DNA of 64,000 nucleotides from Cephalotrichum gorgonifer (taxonomy: Eukaryota > Ascomycota > Sordariomycetes > Microascales > Microascaceae): NCBI GenBank assembly GCA_900312665.1, contig ONZQ02000004.1, forward strand, positions 2,076,693 to 2,140,692. Reading direction: 5' to 3'. Positions 33,012 to 42,680 of the stretch are shown piece after piece. The notes under the pieces were generated by a model. It saw only the letters and a list, made by a program, of their open reading frames with translations. It had not been told where the DNA came from and made no database searches. Position 1 is the first letter of the stretch. Each line of letters begins with the position of its first letter. The position numbers and the translations under genes were made by a program.

Positions 33012-33631
33012 TGACCTTGCATGTCCGTCTATTTATTTAAAAACAAATGGCAAGCTTGCATGACCCTTTGGATGACGAGAAACTTTCATGCACCTTTTTT
33101 CCTTAGTTTCTTTAGTTTCCTTAGTCCCACGACCTAGCTTCCTACCCACCTAGTGGTACGTACCTCCGCTTATCAGCGTCACGTGAAGATAAGGTACAGG
33201 GACCAACAAGAAACCTTTTCCCCTGACAAGGGCGGAGGTACCAATGTGGATCATACTTATTTCTCAGCGGGATGACCTCATCCGATAACCCCTCAATGTC
33301 GACCCCTCCTCCCCCACCATTTGCAGCATGAGTGACCAAAAAAAAATTACTGAGGAAGCTCTTGTAACTTGGCTCTCAAGGCCCTACGAGTAATACATGG
33401 ACATTTTCACGGGAGTCACTAGACTCTACCGCCGTCCTTAGTGCACGTTTTCATGGCCCAGTAGGGAATTCAAGTTTCCTGGCTTAGTCGTACCGATCTG
33501 CTGCATCCCGAGCTCTCGGGATCTGTCCTCGGAACCGGAACCGGCCTTCCGATTTGGGTAGTGCGGCCGCAGCACACTTCCCACTATCCCCATCCCGAGA
33601 GCTAAATCCGTCTCAGCCCTCCTCCATAGAT
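33012..33631. promoter_or_regulatory. Divergent promoter, TRZ1 / flavin-reductase-like
   Basis: 620 bp between divergent starts. It contains a TTAGTTTC repeat near 33101-33123, an A-run at 33340-33347 and a pyrimidine-rich leader before the plus-strand start. No gene seen. Confidence 0.4.
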
Positions 33632-34677
33632 ATGAACAAAACCGTCTCACCTCTCCCTCGAAGCACCCTCCGTCGTATTCTCACCACCACCTCCGCACCA
33701 ATCTCTCGCTTCTCCTCCCTCCCACCCTCCCATCCTCCGCCGCCCCAAATGTCTCAATCAAAGCACAACCCGCACCCGGACTTTAAAACGGTCGAGGCCA
33801 GCCGCGAACCCTGGGACAAGTCCTCCTCCTTCCGCCTCACCCAGACCGTTGACCCCACCTGGGCCTTCGGGTCCGGCGCCAACAACAAGCAGGCCGAGCC
33901 GGAGCCCCACGTCTCCATAGACCCCTACGCCCCCGGCCGCCCCGCGGGCCTGAACTACAAGCTCCTCATCAGCGCCATAACCCCGCGCCCCATCGCCTTC
34001 CTCAGCACGCGCTCGTCCGCCGGCGAGCCCAACCTCGCCCCCTTCAGCTACTTCTCCCTCGCCGGCCACGATCCCCCGCTCTTCACTGTCAGCTTCTCCA
34101 GCTCCCTCGAGTCAGCCAAGGACTCCCTGCGGAACCTGGTCGACACGCGCGAGTGCGTCATCAACATCATCTCCGAGGACTTCGTCGAGGCCGCCAACTC
34201 GTGCGCCGTCGACGCGCCGCACGGCGTCAGCGAGTGGGACGTCGCGGGCCTTACCCCCGCCACGGACTGCGTCGACGTCAAGTGCGCGAGGGTGAAGGAG
34301 GCCGTCTTCGCCGTGGAGGGGAGCCTGGTGAGCGTGACGGAGTTTGAGAGCCGGGGCACGCCGGGTAAGAAGACGACTGTCTTGGCCATCATCGAGGGCA
34401 AGAGGTTTTGGGTGAGGGGGGATGCGATAAATGCCGACCAGAGCATTGTTGATCCTGCGGTGAGTAATGAGCGTTCCAGGTGGTAGGTTAAAATTGGAGT
34501 GTTGAGGAGCTAATTGGCCGCGTTTAGGTTCTTCGTCCTATAAGCCGGCTTGGGGGGATTACGTACGGGCGGACGACGGAGGCCATGGAGATCCCGAGGC
34601 CCTCCTTTGAGAAGGACATCGGTGGCGTGGAAGGCTACCAAAAGCTAAAGGCCAAAGCCGCCGAGGACAAGGCCTAA
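33632..34677 (+). CDS. FMN-binding flavin-reductase-like (split-barrel) protein
   Basis: Two exons (33632-34459 and 34528-34677) encode 325 aa. After a Ser/Arg/Pro-rich leader that could be a mitochondrial presequence (MNKTVSPLPRSTLRRILTTT), the protein carries the flavin reductase like domain: NYKLLISAITPRPIAFLSTRS, PNLAPFSYFSLAGHDPPLFTVSF, RECVINIIS, then RPISRLGGITYGR in exon 2. These match the FMN-binding split-barrel family seen from bacteria to fungi. A shorter form from the ATG at 33749 would lack the leader. The substrate is not predictable. Confidence 0.87.
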
Positions 34678-34987
34678 TCCAGTGGATACGCCGTGTTTAC
34701 GAAGTTGAGATAGCCCTCGGCTGCCTCCTACGAACTAATGCGAGGAAAGGGGTAAGACCGGACGGCCAGGCCCGTAAGCATACATGGCTAGAAGAAGAGC
34801 ATAGACCAAATGTATATGTATATACCCCCTCCCAGAAACGCCCTTCTCTATCATTCGCATAACCTCGTCAGTCCGTATACCCAGCACGAGAAATAACCCC
34901 GGTAAAATAACTCGGGAAACTGATATCTCTGCCCCTTGCCCTGTTCCTTCCGCTATCTGGGGCGACAGTGTATTGAGAGAGTCGCCA
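34678..34987. other. Short convergent 3' intergenic region
   Basis: 310 bp between two converging stops, with an alternating tatatgtatatac element near 34810-34827. No gene. Confidence 0.45.
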
Positions 34988-36514
34988 TTAGAAGAGAATA
35001 CTCTGGCCCTGGGTGGAGACGATGAATTCGCACCCGAGTTGCGCGACCTCCTCTTCGTCCCTCAACTCCTGAAGTATCTTCTCTCCAACATCATATCCAT
35101 CGGCAAGACGGTCTTTGACATGTATGAGGACAACCTTTAAACCCTCCAACGCGAGTTTCTTGGGAGCCGCCGCTGCCGGGGAGGAGCTACCACTTCCCTC
35201 ATCGTCGTCAGGGGAAGCCCTCGCGCTAGACACCGCCACTACCGTACTCTTCGCGCTTATCTCCACCCGTTTCCCTGCCGGCCCTCGGGAAGGACTAAGA
35301 TCAGGATTTAAACTCTTCGGACTGAGTGGCTCTTCGCGGACCCTCCTCCGAACAGTCAGTGGGCTCTCCACGCCGACGGTCCCAACACTCTGGCTCTCGC
35401 CTCTCTTCCGCTTTTTAGTCTCTCCGAGGGCACTTTTCCTCTCGCTCTCAACCTCTCTCGCGAGCACCTTCAGCTCCTCGATGACGAAGCATGGCTTCAG
35501 GTGGCCGAAGAGGCGGTCGATAGGCTGGCTGTTGTCATAGCTACACTCGATGAAGATTCCTTGGAGCGCCCCTGACGCGACTTTGGGGGCCGCCTCTTGC
35601 CAGATCAAGAGGTTCCGGGGAGATAGGGATATTGAATCTGGTTCCACATCGCCAAATATGAGCACCTCTTTCCCTGACTCTATGTCGCGAATGAAGTACG
35701 CGCTGCTGTCGTACACACATATTTTCTCCTTGCTCTCCTCCATCAACAGGTTCTGAGTTGGCTGGTTCCATAGAGGGGCGAGGCGAGACGGTGTTAGCGA
35801 TGACGAAGACCCAGCCGCTAGCGAGTAAGGATGAGACTGCGACCGCGGAATCGGCGAGGCCCCCGATGAGGCGTCAGTACTCCCGACGCGACCGCCCTGG
35901 CTACTCTGCGACCCGCGATGGCTGTGATTCTCGATGCAGTGGCCATGGCTCACGCCCCAGGTCTTGACGGCGAGTCCGTCACTGACCTCCATGTACCCTT
36001 TATCATCGCCCTCGCCCATGGCCGGGCTCCCTCCTTCGACTAGTCGCATGTAGGTTACCAGCCCGGCGCCATTGTTCTCGTCGGAGAGGTTAGGCCAGAT
36101 GACGTTGTTAAAGATGTGTGTCTTGAAGGCGGCGATGGTGCTCGGCAGACCTGCGAGTCTCTTCGGTCTACTGCTCGGGAGACCCGCCGTGTTTACCACA
36201 AAAGCGCTGATGTGGTCGAGATGCGGGTGGGTGATGAGGTAGGTGTCGATGATGCTCTGGGTGATGAACGCCGCATTCGTCGTCGGAGAGGGACTCCGGA
36301 GTTCAAGGCCGGAAAAGGGACCGTCTTGGAGGATATGGGGTAGGGGTACTTGGGTTCCGAGGTTTTGGGGCTGCGAGGATTCTAAGATCCGCACCATGGC
36401 CCCAAGGTGGACGCCGGCGTCAACGGCGATGACGGAGCCACGCTTCCAGTCGCGTGCTATCGATCGAACGAGGAAGGCTGTGGTGTTGTGTTCAACAGGC
36501 CCTCCGCCGGATCC
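34988..36514 (-). CDS. Class II cyclic-nucleotide phosphodiesterase (PDE1 type), 5' exon not placed
   Basis: Low-affinity cAMP phosphodiesterase of the metal-dependent class II (PF02112) family, 508 residues seen. The exon starts at 36514 after a cactaac...ccag acceptor and reads GSGGGPVEHNTTAFLVRS, the conserved LGxGGGPxExN block. VIAVDAGVHLGAM and the metal-binding THPHLDHISAFV follow, then WGVSHGHCIE, FIRDIESGKEVLIFGDVEPDS and GIFIECSYDNSQP, and LKVVLIHVKDRL near the end. A Ser/Arg-rich insert near residues 160-220 and another near 340-440 are longer than in yeast Pde1. The initiating exon should encode only a few residues ending in a hydrophobic strand; no convincing candidate was found upstream. 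It would act in the cytosol to damp cAMP/PKA signalling. Confidence 0.85.
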   Translation of the reverse strand, partial: GSGGGPVEHNTTAFLVRSIARDWKRGSVIAVDAGVHLGAMVRILESSQPQNLGTQVPLPHILQDGPFSGLELRSPSPTTNAAFITQSIIDTYLITHPHLDHISAFVVNTAGLPSSRPKRLAGLPSTIAAFKTHIFNNVIWPNLSDENNGAGLVTYMRLVEGGSPAMGEGDDKGYMEVSDGLAVKTWGVSHGHCIENHSHRGSQSSQGGRVGSTDASSGASPIPRSQSHPYSLAAGSSSSLTPSRLAPLWNQPTQNLLMEESKEKICVYDSSAYFIRDIESGKEVLIFGDVEPDSISLSPRNLLIWQEAAPKVASGALQGIFIECSYDNSQPIDRLFGHLKPCFVIEELKVLAREVESERKSALGETKKRKRGESQSVGTVGVESPLTVRRRVREEPLSPKSLNPDLSPSRGPAGKRVEISAKSTVVAVSSARASPDDDEGSGSSSPAAAAPKKLALEGLKVVLIHVKDRLADGYDVGEKILQELRDEEEVAQLGCEFIVSTQGQSILF

Positions 36515-39500
36515 CTGGCGAGCTTGTTAGTGACATAGGTCGCGAAAAACTGCTGTTCTCCCATTAGGAAGAACACAAAGGCAAATAGCAGAAAAATCGA
36601 GATAGGGTAGAAGATTTGAATCGAACTCCGAGGCCGGTAAGAAGGTCGGTATGGGACTGGAACCCGGGAATCAAACAATGGGCGAGGAAATGGAGATAGG
36701 TAACTAGCATATATACTAGCGAACTGGGACCATTCTTCGCCAGACACTCGCCTAAGGGATCGACGAGACGACTGGGCTATCAGAACCACGGTCTCCCTAT
36801 CTGATCTCCGAGGACGCCCCGCCTGGATAGACTTGGGAACGTCATACTCAAGCACCCTTGTACGAAATAAACGGTGGCTCGCACGATGAGCCTGCATATT
36901 ACATGCATCAGGTTTCTGCGCAGTGTATTGGACTGCGCTTCATGCTGAGATGACGCGCCGCCGACTCCCAAGAGCAAATTGTAACTGAAAGTTAAGACAA
37001 AATAGCATGTTTTGAAATGAAAATGAGAGGGAACAAAAGAAGTGAGTTTAAGAAGTGAGAACAAATGAACGAAGACAAAGGATTGATGACAAAGAAGTGA
37101 AGACAAAGGGCGAGAAAGGAAGGCAGGCGCGCTGATATTGCAGCGTCATGCACGACAAATAAACGCGAATCCAATCATACCAATACAATCACCTGCAGGC
37201 CAGCAGACTTCTTATCCGCTTCCGGGACGTCGCTGATGCGAGTCTCCGCCATTGGAAATTCCGGCATTCCGGCTCGGCGATCGGCGGCGGTGGCGGTCCG
37301 GTCAGGTTCCGGTTTTCCTCCTCGTCTTGGTTTTGGTCCGTAGCCCCCACGCTTTGCCGCTTTTCGCTGCGGGGGCATCTACGTGCCCTGTCGGAAGACC
37401 CCTCGGGGGGATGGCGAGAAGCTGTCGCAGGTATCGATAGGGCGCGCTAGAAGGCAAAGGCGCTGATTAAGGCCTCCGGAATCTGATAAAGGTCACTTCA
37501 ACCCAGGAACCAGAAATGCGCCCCGGAGGGCGGCGGGAAGCAGATGAGGTGTTCTGCGCCGAATAGAAAGAAGAGGGATTGGAAGTAGTGCCAAATGGAA
37601 AATGCACCGGCGGCCGGTATTATTATATATACGTCGGAGGTATGAGGGTATCGGAGGTACGGGAAGGCGCGAAGTATTGAGTGCGCCTGCTGAGGTTGTG
37701 AGGTTGTGGGTTGTGAGGTTGGGAAGGCGCGGTCGTGTTTCCGTGAGGGTTGGTCGAAGTTGCCACTCAAAAAGCTTAAGTAGGCGCGGAGATACAAGTG
37801 CTTGTAACTGGCGATAATAGTCCAGGCTGTTGTCTCTCCCTGGGCGATTTCCCCCCCACGCTAGTTTTTTTCCTATTTCGTTTCCTAGTTGCCCACGGGA
37901 TTAAATTGGGTTTTGTGAGTATCCAGTCGATTTCACTCCTGTTCGAAAACGCGACGTCCCTCTTCAACGCAGCCAGGTGGTATCTGGATGTGGATATTCC
38001 TCCGTTGTGGCTGAGATGGGCTCTGCTGTTTCCTCGGCTTCCTGAAAGCGACACAGTTTGATGAGAAATGGATGAGCTCTCTTTCCGGATGGCGACGAAG
38101 ACGAAGAGCGCAGAACAAAGAGACCCCCCCAATGAGTTGCGCGGCGCGGGAAGACGAGACCGATGCTCGATAGGGACGGGAGAAGGGGAGGCGAGTGCGG
38201 AAGAAAGTCGAACTCGAGTTGAGATAATACGCCTGGCAGCATTACATGCAGGCCTGAATCAAGATTGATACCGGCCTCGGACGATCTGCGCTGAGCCACA
38301 ATGTCGCATCCAACCGGGGTGGTCTCGAGGGTGGGTGTGTGCTACCCTGTCCCCTGGAAGAGGTAAGAAGAAACCCCGCAGTTTTGGACTTCCAGGCCAA
38401 GCTCTATGTGCATCGGGGGTCTGTGGCCGCTATTTTGTTCGATGCCAAGAGGGTAACTATCTGGAAGCTGGAAAAGCCTAGTGGGCCCGAGGCAAGGAAG
38501 GGATGAAAAAAAAGCTGTGGGGAACGAAGCTACCTCTATCGAAGCTGTACAATAATTCCTTGGTCCCTTGGTTCTTGCCGCTCCTTTATGTGCTCTTTGT
38601 CTTGACTTTTACATGCTCAGTCCCCGTTCGCGAACCCTCCCCTCTAGTTATCAACTCCACCCTATTCCCGCTTTCCAGGCTCCTCGGTCTACTCACACTC
38701 CACTAGAAATAGGCAGCTCGGGGACGACTGGAGACCAAGACGACCAATCCAATCCTGCGAGTTTCGAAGGGACCCGTTCGGCTTCCCCACGCACTTGGTG
38801 CGCGCTCTGTGACCTTGGAGCCTTGATCTTCGGAATCGCCGCTGCAGCCCGCAGCCTGCAGCCTGCAGGTCCAGGAACTTGCATGCCGACTTAGCGAGTC
38901 CTGCAGGTTTACCTTGTATTACGGAGTACAATGGGGGTACGCATTCCCGGCCATTCCATACATGTGCAACATGTGGCCAAATGGCGACACCACCTCGGAG
39001 AGATAGGATGACCAAACCTCCTGAAATGCTGACTCCGACGCCTGGGGAGGGTGGAGTCGCATTCGCAGTCACACTGTCCGCCCTCCTCTTCTCTTCGCCA
39101 ACCCTGAGCATTGGTGGTGAAACCAAGTGCACTCCGATGGTCATGCTTTGATGCTCACCAACTTCCCAGCCGGAGCTGAATATGCATGTCGGCCACGGAC
39201 CCACGGTAATGGAGCCAATCCCAACCTCCCCCATTACTCTCATTCTCCGAGCCTGCTTCTCCCCCATCATTCGAGTCGAGGACGGAGTCCTCGGCACCAT
39301 TTTCGGGGCCTCAGGACTCACCTGCGTCCACTGCCCAGGTCGCAGAGCCATACACGGAGACCTGCTCTGCCTGCCAGGCATTGGATCCAGGCTCGCCTTA
39401 CAACCCGGCATGTCCGAGATCTCGCAACACGTCGCCTGAAGGAAAGAGCGCCTGATTCGTTACAGGGCAGTCAACAGCTGCTCACAGTCAATGATCCCCG

Positions 39501-39746
39501 TTTTGTATTAATTAAATACGGCAGGAGTTTAACAATCAGAAGCCCCGAATATTCAACGCCTAAAGTGGACATCTGCTATCGTCTCCCTTTGCGGCCCCAT
39601 ATAGGGCCGTATCCGCTCTATATGCATCGTATATGCACTTGCAATAGTAGTACTAACCACCACCACGTCGGAAAGGTAAACTCTGTGCAAATGAGAAGGG
39701 AAAAGCATAGGGGTCACGGTCACCGTGGCTCCAGAACCTCGCTCCC
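36515..39746. other. Gene-poor region of about 3.2 kb
   Basis: Contains the missing PDE first exon and promoter. One short open frame on the minus strand (37195-37378, MPPQRKAAKRGG..., basic then neutral, ending at a gtgatt donor-like site) could be a first exon but has no recognised family. TACGGAGTAC occurs at 38920-38929, and a GCCTGCA-type repeat lies near 38850-38872. Longer plus-strand frames at 39.1-40.4 kb are antisense to the next gene. Confidence 0.4.
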
Positions 39747-42680
39747 TCACAAGGAGGCACATCGCCGCACCTTCTCACGTGGCCTGAAACTCGACCTCCG
39801 TGTCCCGCGCAGGTCAGCATCCCAAGGCATCTTGAACCCTGCATCCACGTACTCCCCGTCCTCCTGCTCCGTTGCTGTCTGTTTCCTTTTCCTCCTATTC
39901 AACCACTCGGCTCCCCCAGGAGAGTCCGCCGCTGGTGCATGCACTTGCCGAGCACCCCGCCTCGCAGGCGACTCGTCCTCGCTACTATCTACCGTAATGT
40001 GGCTCAGCGCGGGAGTAGGCTGCCGGTTCCCCGCGTCCCCACCGCCCCGGGGCCTCTTGATGATAAGACCTTCCTCCTCCTCGTCTGACGACTCGTCGTC
40101 ATCGGCGATCTCCGCCGCTACCCTCTTCTTAGTCGCCTTATTCCTCGCCCTACTCCTCACCCCTAACATCATGTGCTTATCGAGGTCCCCCACATGCTTG
40201 TCGAATGAGTTCCCCCATCGGTCGAGTCTCGCCTTGGCACGCCCCCTGCCCTCTATTTCCAGCGCCCTCTTCGTGAGGACGTACCAGAGCTTCTGCTCCC
40301 TCGGGATGATCCGCCCCATAACGTTACCTACTTTTCTGGCCTTCTCGAACTCCTCGTACAGGATCTGCTGCTCTTCGCGCCAGCTAGTGAACGTCTTAGC
40401 GAGCTCCAAGTCGTCATCCTTGACCACGGCCATGGGATTTCTGTCCTCGTAAGGAAACACACGGTCATCGATAGTTAGCAGGCCGTAGTTCACCAGCTCG
40501 AAAGCGTCAAAGATCTTCTCGAAGCAGTGCAGGTGCATGTATCCCGCGTTATGGAAGGGGTCTGTGGTGGATCCCGACTGGTGGGGCCGCTCATCGAAGG
40601 CTACGCGGTAGAAGCCCTTGAGGATCGAGTTGTTGCCTGCAGGGCACTCCGACCAGCGGCACTTGCTCGAGAGGTCGTGTGGGTACCTGTAGTTATGCTG
40701 TGGGGGGAGGTTCTGGATCCAGATCGTGAGGGGCCGCTTGGCAAGCCTCCTGGCGTTGGTGATGTACCAGAGGATGTCTATCTTGTCGAGGTGAAGATAC
40801 GGATCCCACTCACCATCCTCCGTGTAGGAGAATAGTTTCGGCCTCTGGGGTGGGCCCCAGGATTCGGGGATCGAGTCGAGTGGCAGGTAGACATCACTGG
40901 CGTTCACCTTCCTCCTACCTCGCTTATGGACAAGCATCTTCCGCCTCCGTTCCGGGTTCGGACCTACCGTCTGGGCATATCCGGCTGACCTGCAGGGAAA
41001 GGGCGCTACTGGCGCAGGCGTTGGGTGCCATGGGGCTGCTGCTGTGGGGCCTGCCGTCGGGGCCGCCGGGGCCGTCGGGTTCGCCGGCATCCAACCAGGG
41101 GTTGCTGGTGCCAGACGCCTTACTTGGGGTGGCCAGGGGGTTTTCGCTAACGCCTGATTTACTGCCTCGATCGTGGGATTCGTCCGTGCCGCTGTCTGTG
41201 GATTCACCAGCCGCAACGTCCCCCGGGGTGCAAGGGTCGCCGGCTCGACGAGACCCGGATCCATCTGGAGCGGTAGAGTCTTTTCCCCTACCCCCCGGTT
41301 TCTTGCCGTAGTCATGGGCTGGGCCTGTGCCTTTGCGGCCGGATTCGCCGGCTGCGATGTTCCCCATTGTGCAAGGATCCCTGGATTGATAAGGCCTAAG
41401 TCTTTCGGGGCTGGCTGCACCATGGGCATACCGTAAGGTATAACGAGCCTTGGGTCAACAGCCAAACCTTGTGTCAGCACACCTGTGGGATTAGTGGGTA
41501 AATTAAGGAAAGATCCCGCCCCGAAGTTTACGGCAGAGTTCGGGTCGTACTGCGGCTGAGGGGTAGCGTGCGCCGGCATGGCCGAGTGGGTCTCTGTGCT
41601 GCCTTGAAGCATCGCCTCTGTTAAGTTAAAGGGTTGGTTCAGGAGAGATGAGTCGAGGTCCGCGATCGGCTTGAACCCGAATTGCGGCAGACTAGCAGTT
41701 GCACCCGTAGGTAAGGTTGAGGAGGTCTGCCCGCTACCTTGGTCTATAAAGTTTGTGGGATTAAAGGGCTGCTCGAACAGATACGATCCAAAGGTCGTAG
41801 CTAGGTCCGGCCCGAACTGTGGCTGGGTATTAGCCGACGGCGGAAGGGCCTGGATAGTAGTTCCTTGTGCTACGGCATCTACTGGGTTCAAGGGCTGCTC
41901 GCGAAGAGACGACCCATAAATCGCAGCTAGATCCGGCCCGAACTGTGGTTGTGTTTTACCCCTGGCCAGGGGGGGTTGGGTTATACTACCCTGAATCACA
42001 GCATATGTGGGATTACGGGGTTGGGTCAGAAGGCGCGGGTCAAGGCCCGCACCTATATCCTGTTTAGACTGCGGCTGAGTAGTAGTGTTCGGGAGGGAGG
42101 CCGAGGGGCCTTTGGTGTTAGATACCTTTTCTTTGCTAACATCCTGCCGAGGGCCACGGTTAGCTGTGTTCTCCTTGAACAACTCGTTTAGGAGATCTGT
42201 AAAGGTGCTATCGGCGCTGGCCTCATCCACGATCCCGAGAGCCGAGTCAAATGCTATCTCCCCTACCTTGTGAGAAGAGGAGGCTCGAGAAGTGGCCTGG
42301 CCAGTATTTGCATTGGCGTTGTTAGCTGGTGATTTTGGATACACCTGGCCAGGGATCCCCACGCGCTCGACTTGCGCTTGTGGGAAGATATCAAAGACGG
42401 GCACGAAGTCGGGCACGTCGGCGGCGAAGAAGTCCGACTTCTTGTCCTGCGTACCGGTCGTCTCTGCCTCCGCCTCCCGGCCCGACCCTGACCCCGACTC
42501 CGCTCTAGCCGCCGGGTCGGTAACTAGGCTTGGGAGCTTGGCAGCAGGGGCGCCGTCGTCGAAGTTTAGCGCGGGGTAGAAGCCATCATTGCCGAGGCTG
42601 AAGTCTAGGTCCTCGGGGGCGACTTCCAGCTCTTCCCAGTTCACGTTGAAGAAATCGGATATAGCCAGGCCCGATGACAT
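39747..42680 (-). CDS. Repeat-rich fungal protein with Cys/His C-terminal domain, function unknown
   Basis: Single-exon gene of 977 aa starting MSSGLAISDFFNVNWEEL; an in-frame ATG at 42800 would add 40 residues that look like translated leader. The acidic N-terminus is followed by about five degenerate 42-46-residue repeats (consensus TQPQFGPDLAxxFGSSLxEQ, then PFNPTxAxxQGS; nt about 41450-42070) and a Pro/Ala/Thr-rich linker. The C-terminal third is globular: YLHLDKIDILWYITNARRLAK, a CRWSEC pair, FYRVAFDE, AGYMHLHCFEKIFD, RNPMAVVKDDD. This Cys2...His-x-His-Cys arrangement may bind zinc and, from memory, recurs in many uncharacterised ascomycete proteins. The tail is basic with several acidic-Ser patches (DDDESSDEEEE) and KKRV/RRKRK stretches, so nuclear location is likely. 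Confidence 0.8.
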   Translation of the reverse strand: MSSGLAISDFFNVNWEELEVAPEDLDFSLGNDGFYPALNFDDGAPAAKLPSLVTDPAARAESGSGSGREAEAETTGTQDKKSDFFAADVPDFVPVFDIFPQAQVERVGIPGQVYPKSPANNANANTGQATSRASSSHKVGEIAFDSALGIVDEASADSTFTDLLNELFKENTANRGPRQDVSKEKVSNTKGPSASLPNTTTQPQSKQDIGAGLDPRLLTQPRNPTYAVIQGSITQPPLARGKTQPQFGPDLAAIYGSSLREQPLNPVDAVAQGTTIQALPPSANTQPQFGPDLATTFGSYLFEQPFNPTNFIDQGSGQTSSTLPTGATASLPQFGFKPIADLDSSLLNQPFNLTEAMLQGSTETHSAMPAHATPQPQYDPNSAVNFGAGSFLNLPTNPTGVLTQGLAVDPRLVIPYGMPMVQPAPKDLGLINPGILAQWGTSQPANPAAKAQAQPMTTARNRGVGEKTLPLQMDPGLVEPATLAPRGTLRLVNPQTAARTNPTIEAVNQALAKTPWPPQVRRLAPATPGWMPANPTAPAAPTAGPTAAAPWHPTPAPVAPFPCRSAGYAQTVGPNPERRRKMLVHKRGRRKVNASDVYLPLDSIPESWGPPQRPKLFSYTEDGEWDPYLHLDKIDILWYITNARRLAKRPLTIWIQNLPPQHNYRYPHDLSSKCRWSECPAGNNSILKGFYRVAFDERPHQSGSTTDPFHNAGYMHLHCFEKIFDAFELVNYGLLTIDDRVFPYEDRNPMAVVKDDDLELAKTFTSWREEQQILYEEFEKARKVGNVMGRIIPREQKLWYVLTKRALEIEGRGRAKARLDRWGNSFDKHVGDLDKHMMLGVRSRARNKATKKRVAAEIADDDESSDEEEEGLIIKRPRGGGDAGNRQPTPALSHITVDSSEDESPARRGARQVHAPAADSPGGAEWLNRRKRKQTATEQEDGEYVDAGFKMPWDADLRGTRRSSFRPREKVRRCASL
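41450..42070 (-). repeat. Degenerate coding tandem repeat, 126-138 bp units
   Basis: About five in-frame units within the 977-residue protein. The plus-strand words CCGAACTGTGG(C/T)TG at about 41813 and 41938 and CCGAATTGCGGC at about 41678 mark adjacent units. Unit length varies in steps of three bases, so the frame is preserved. Confidence 0.75.

Noticed and set aside
39127..40452. A 441-codon plus-strand frame
   Set aside because: Mostly antisense to the 977-residue protein gene; no motifs and Ser/Arg-rich composition.
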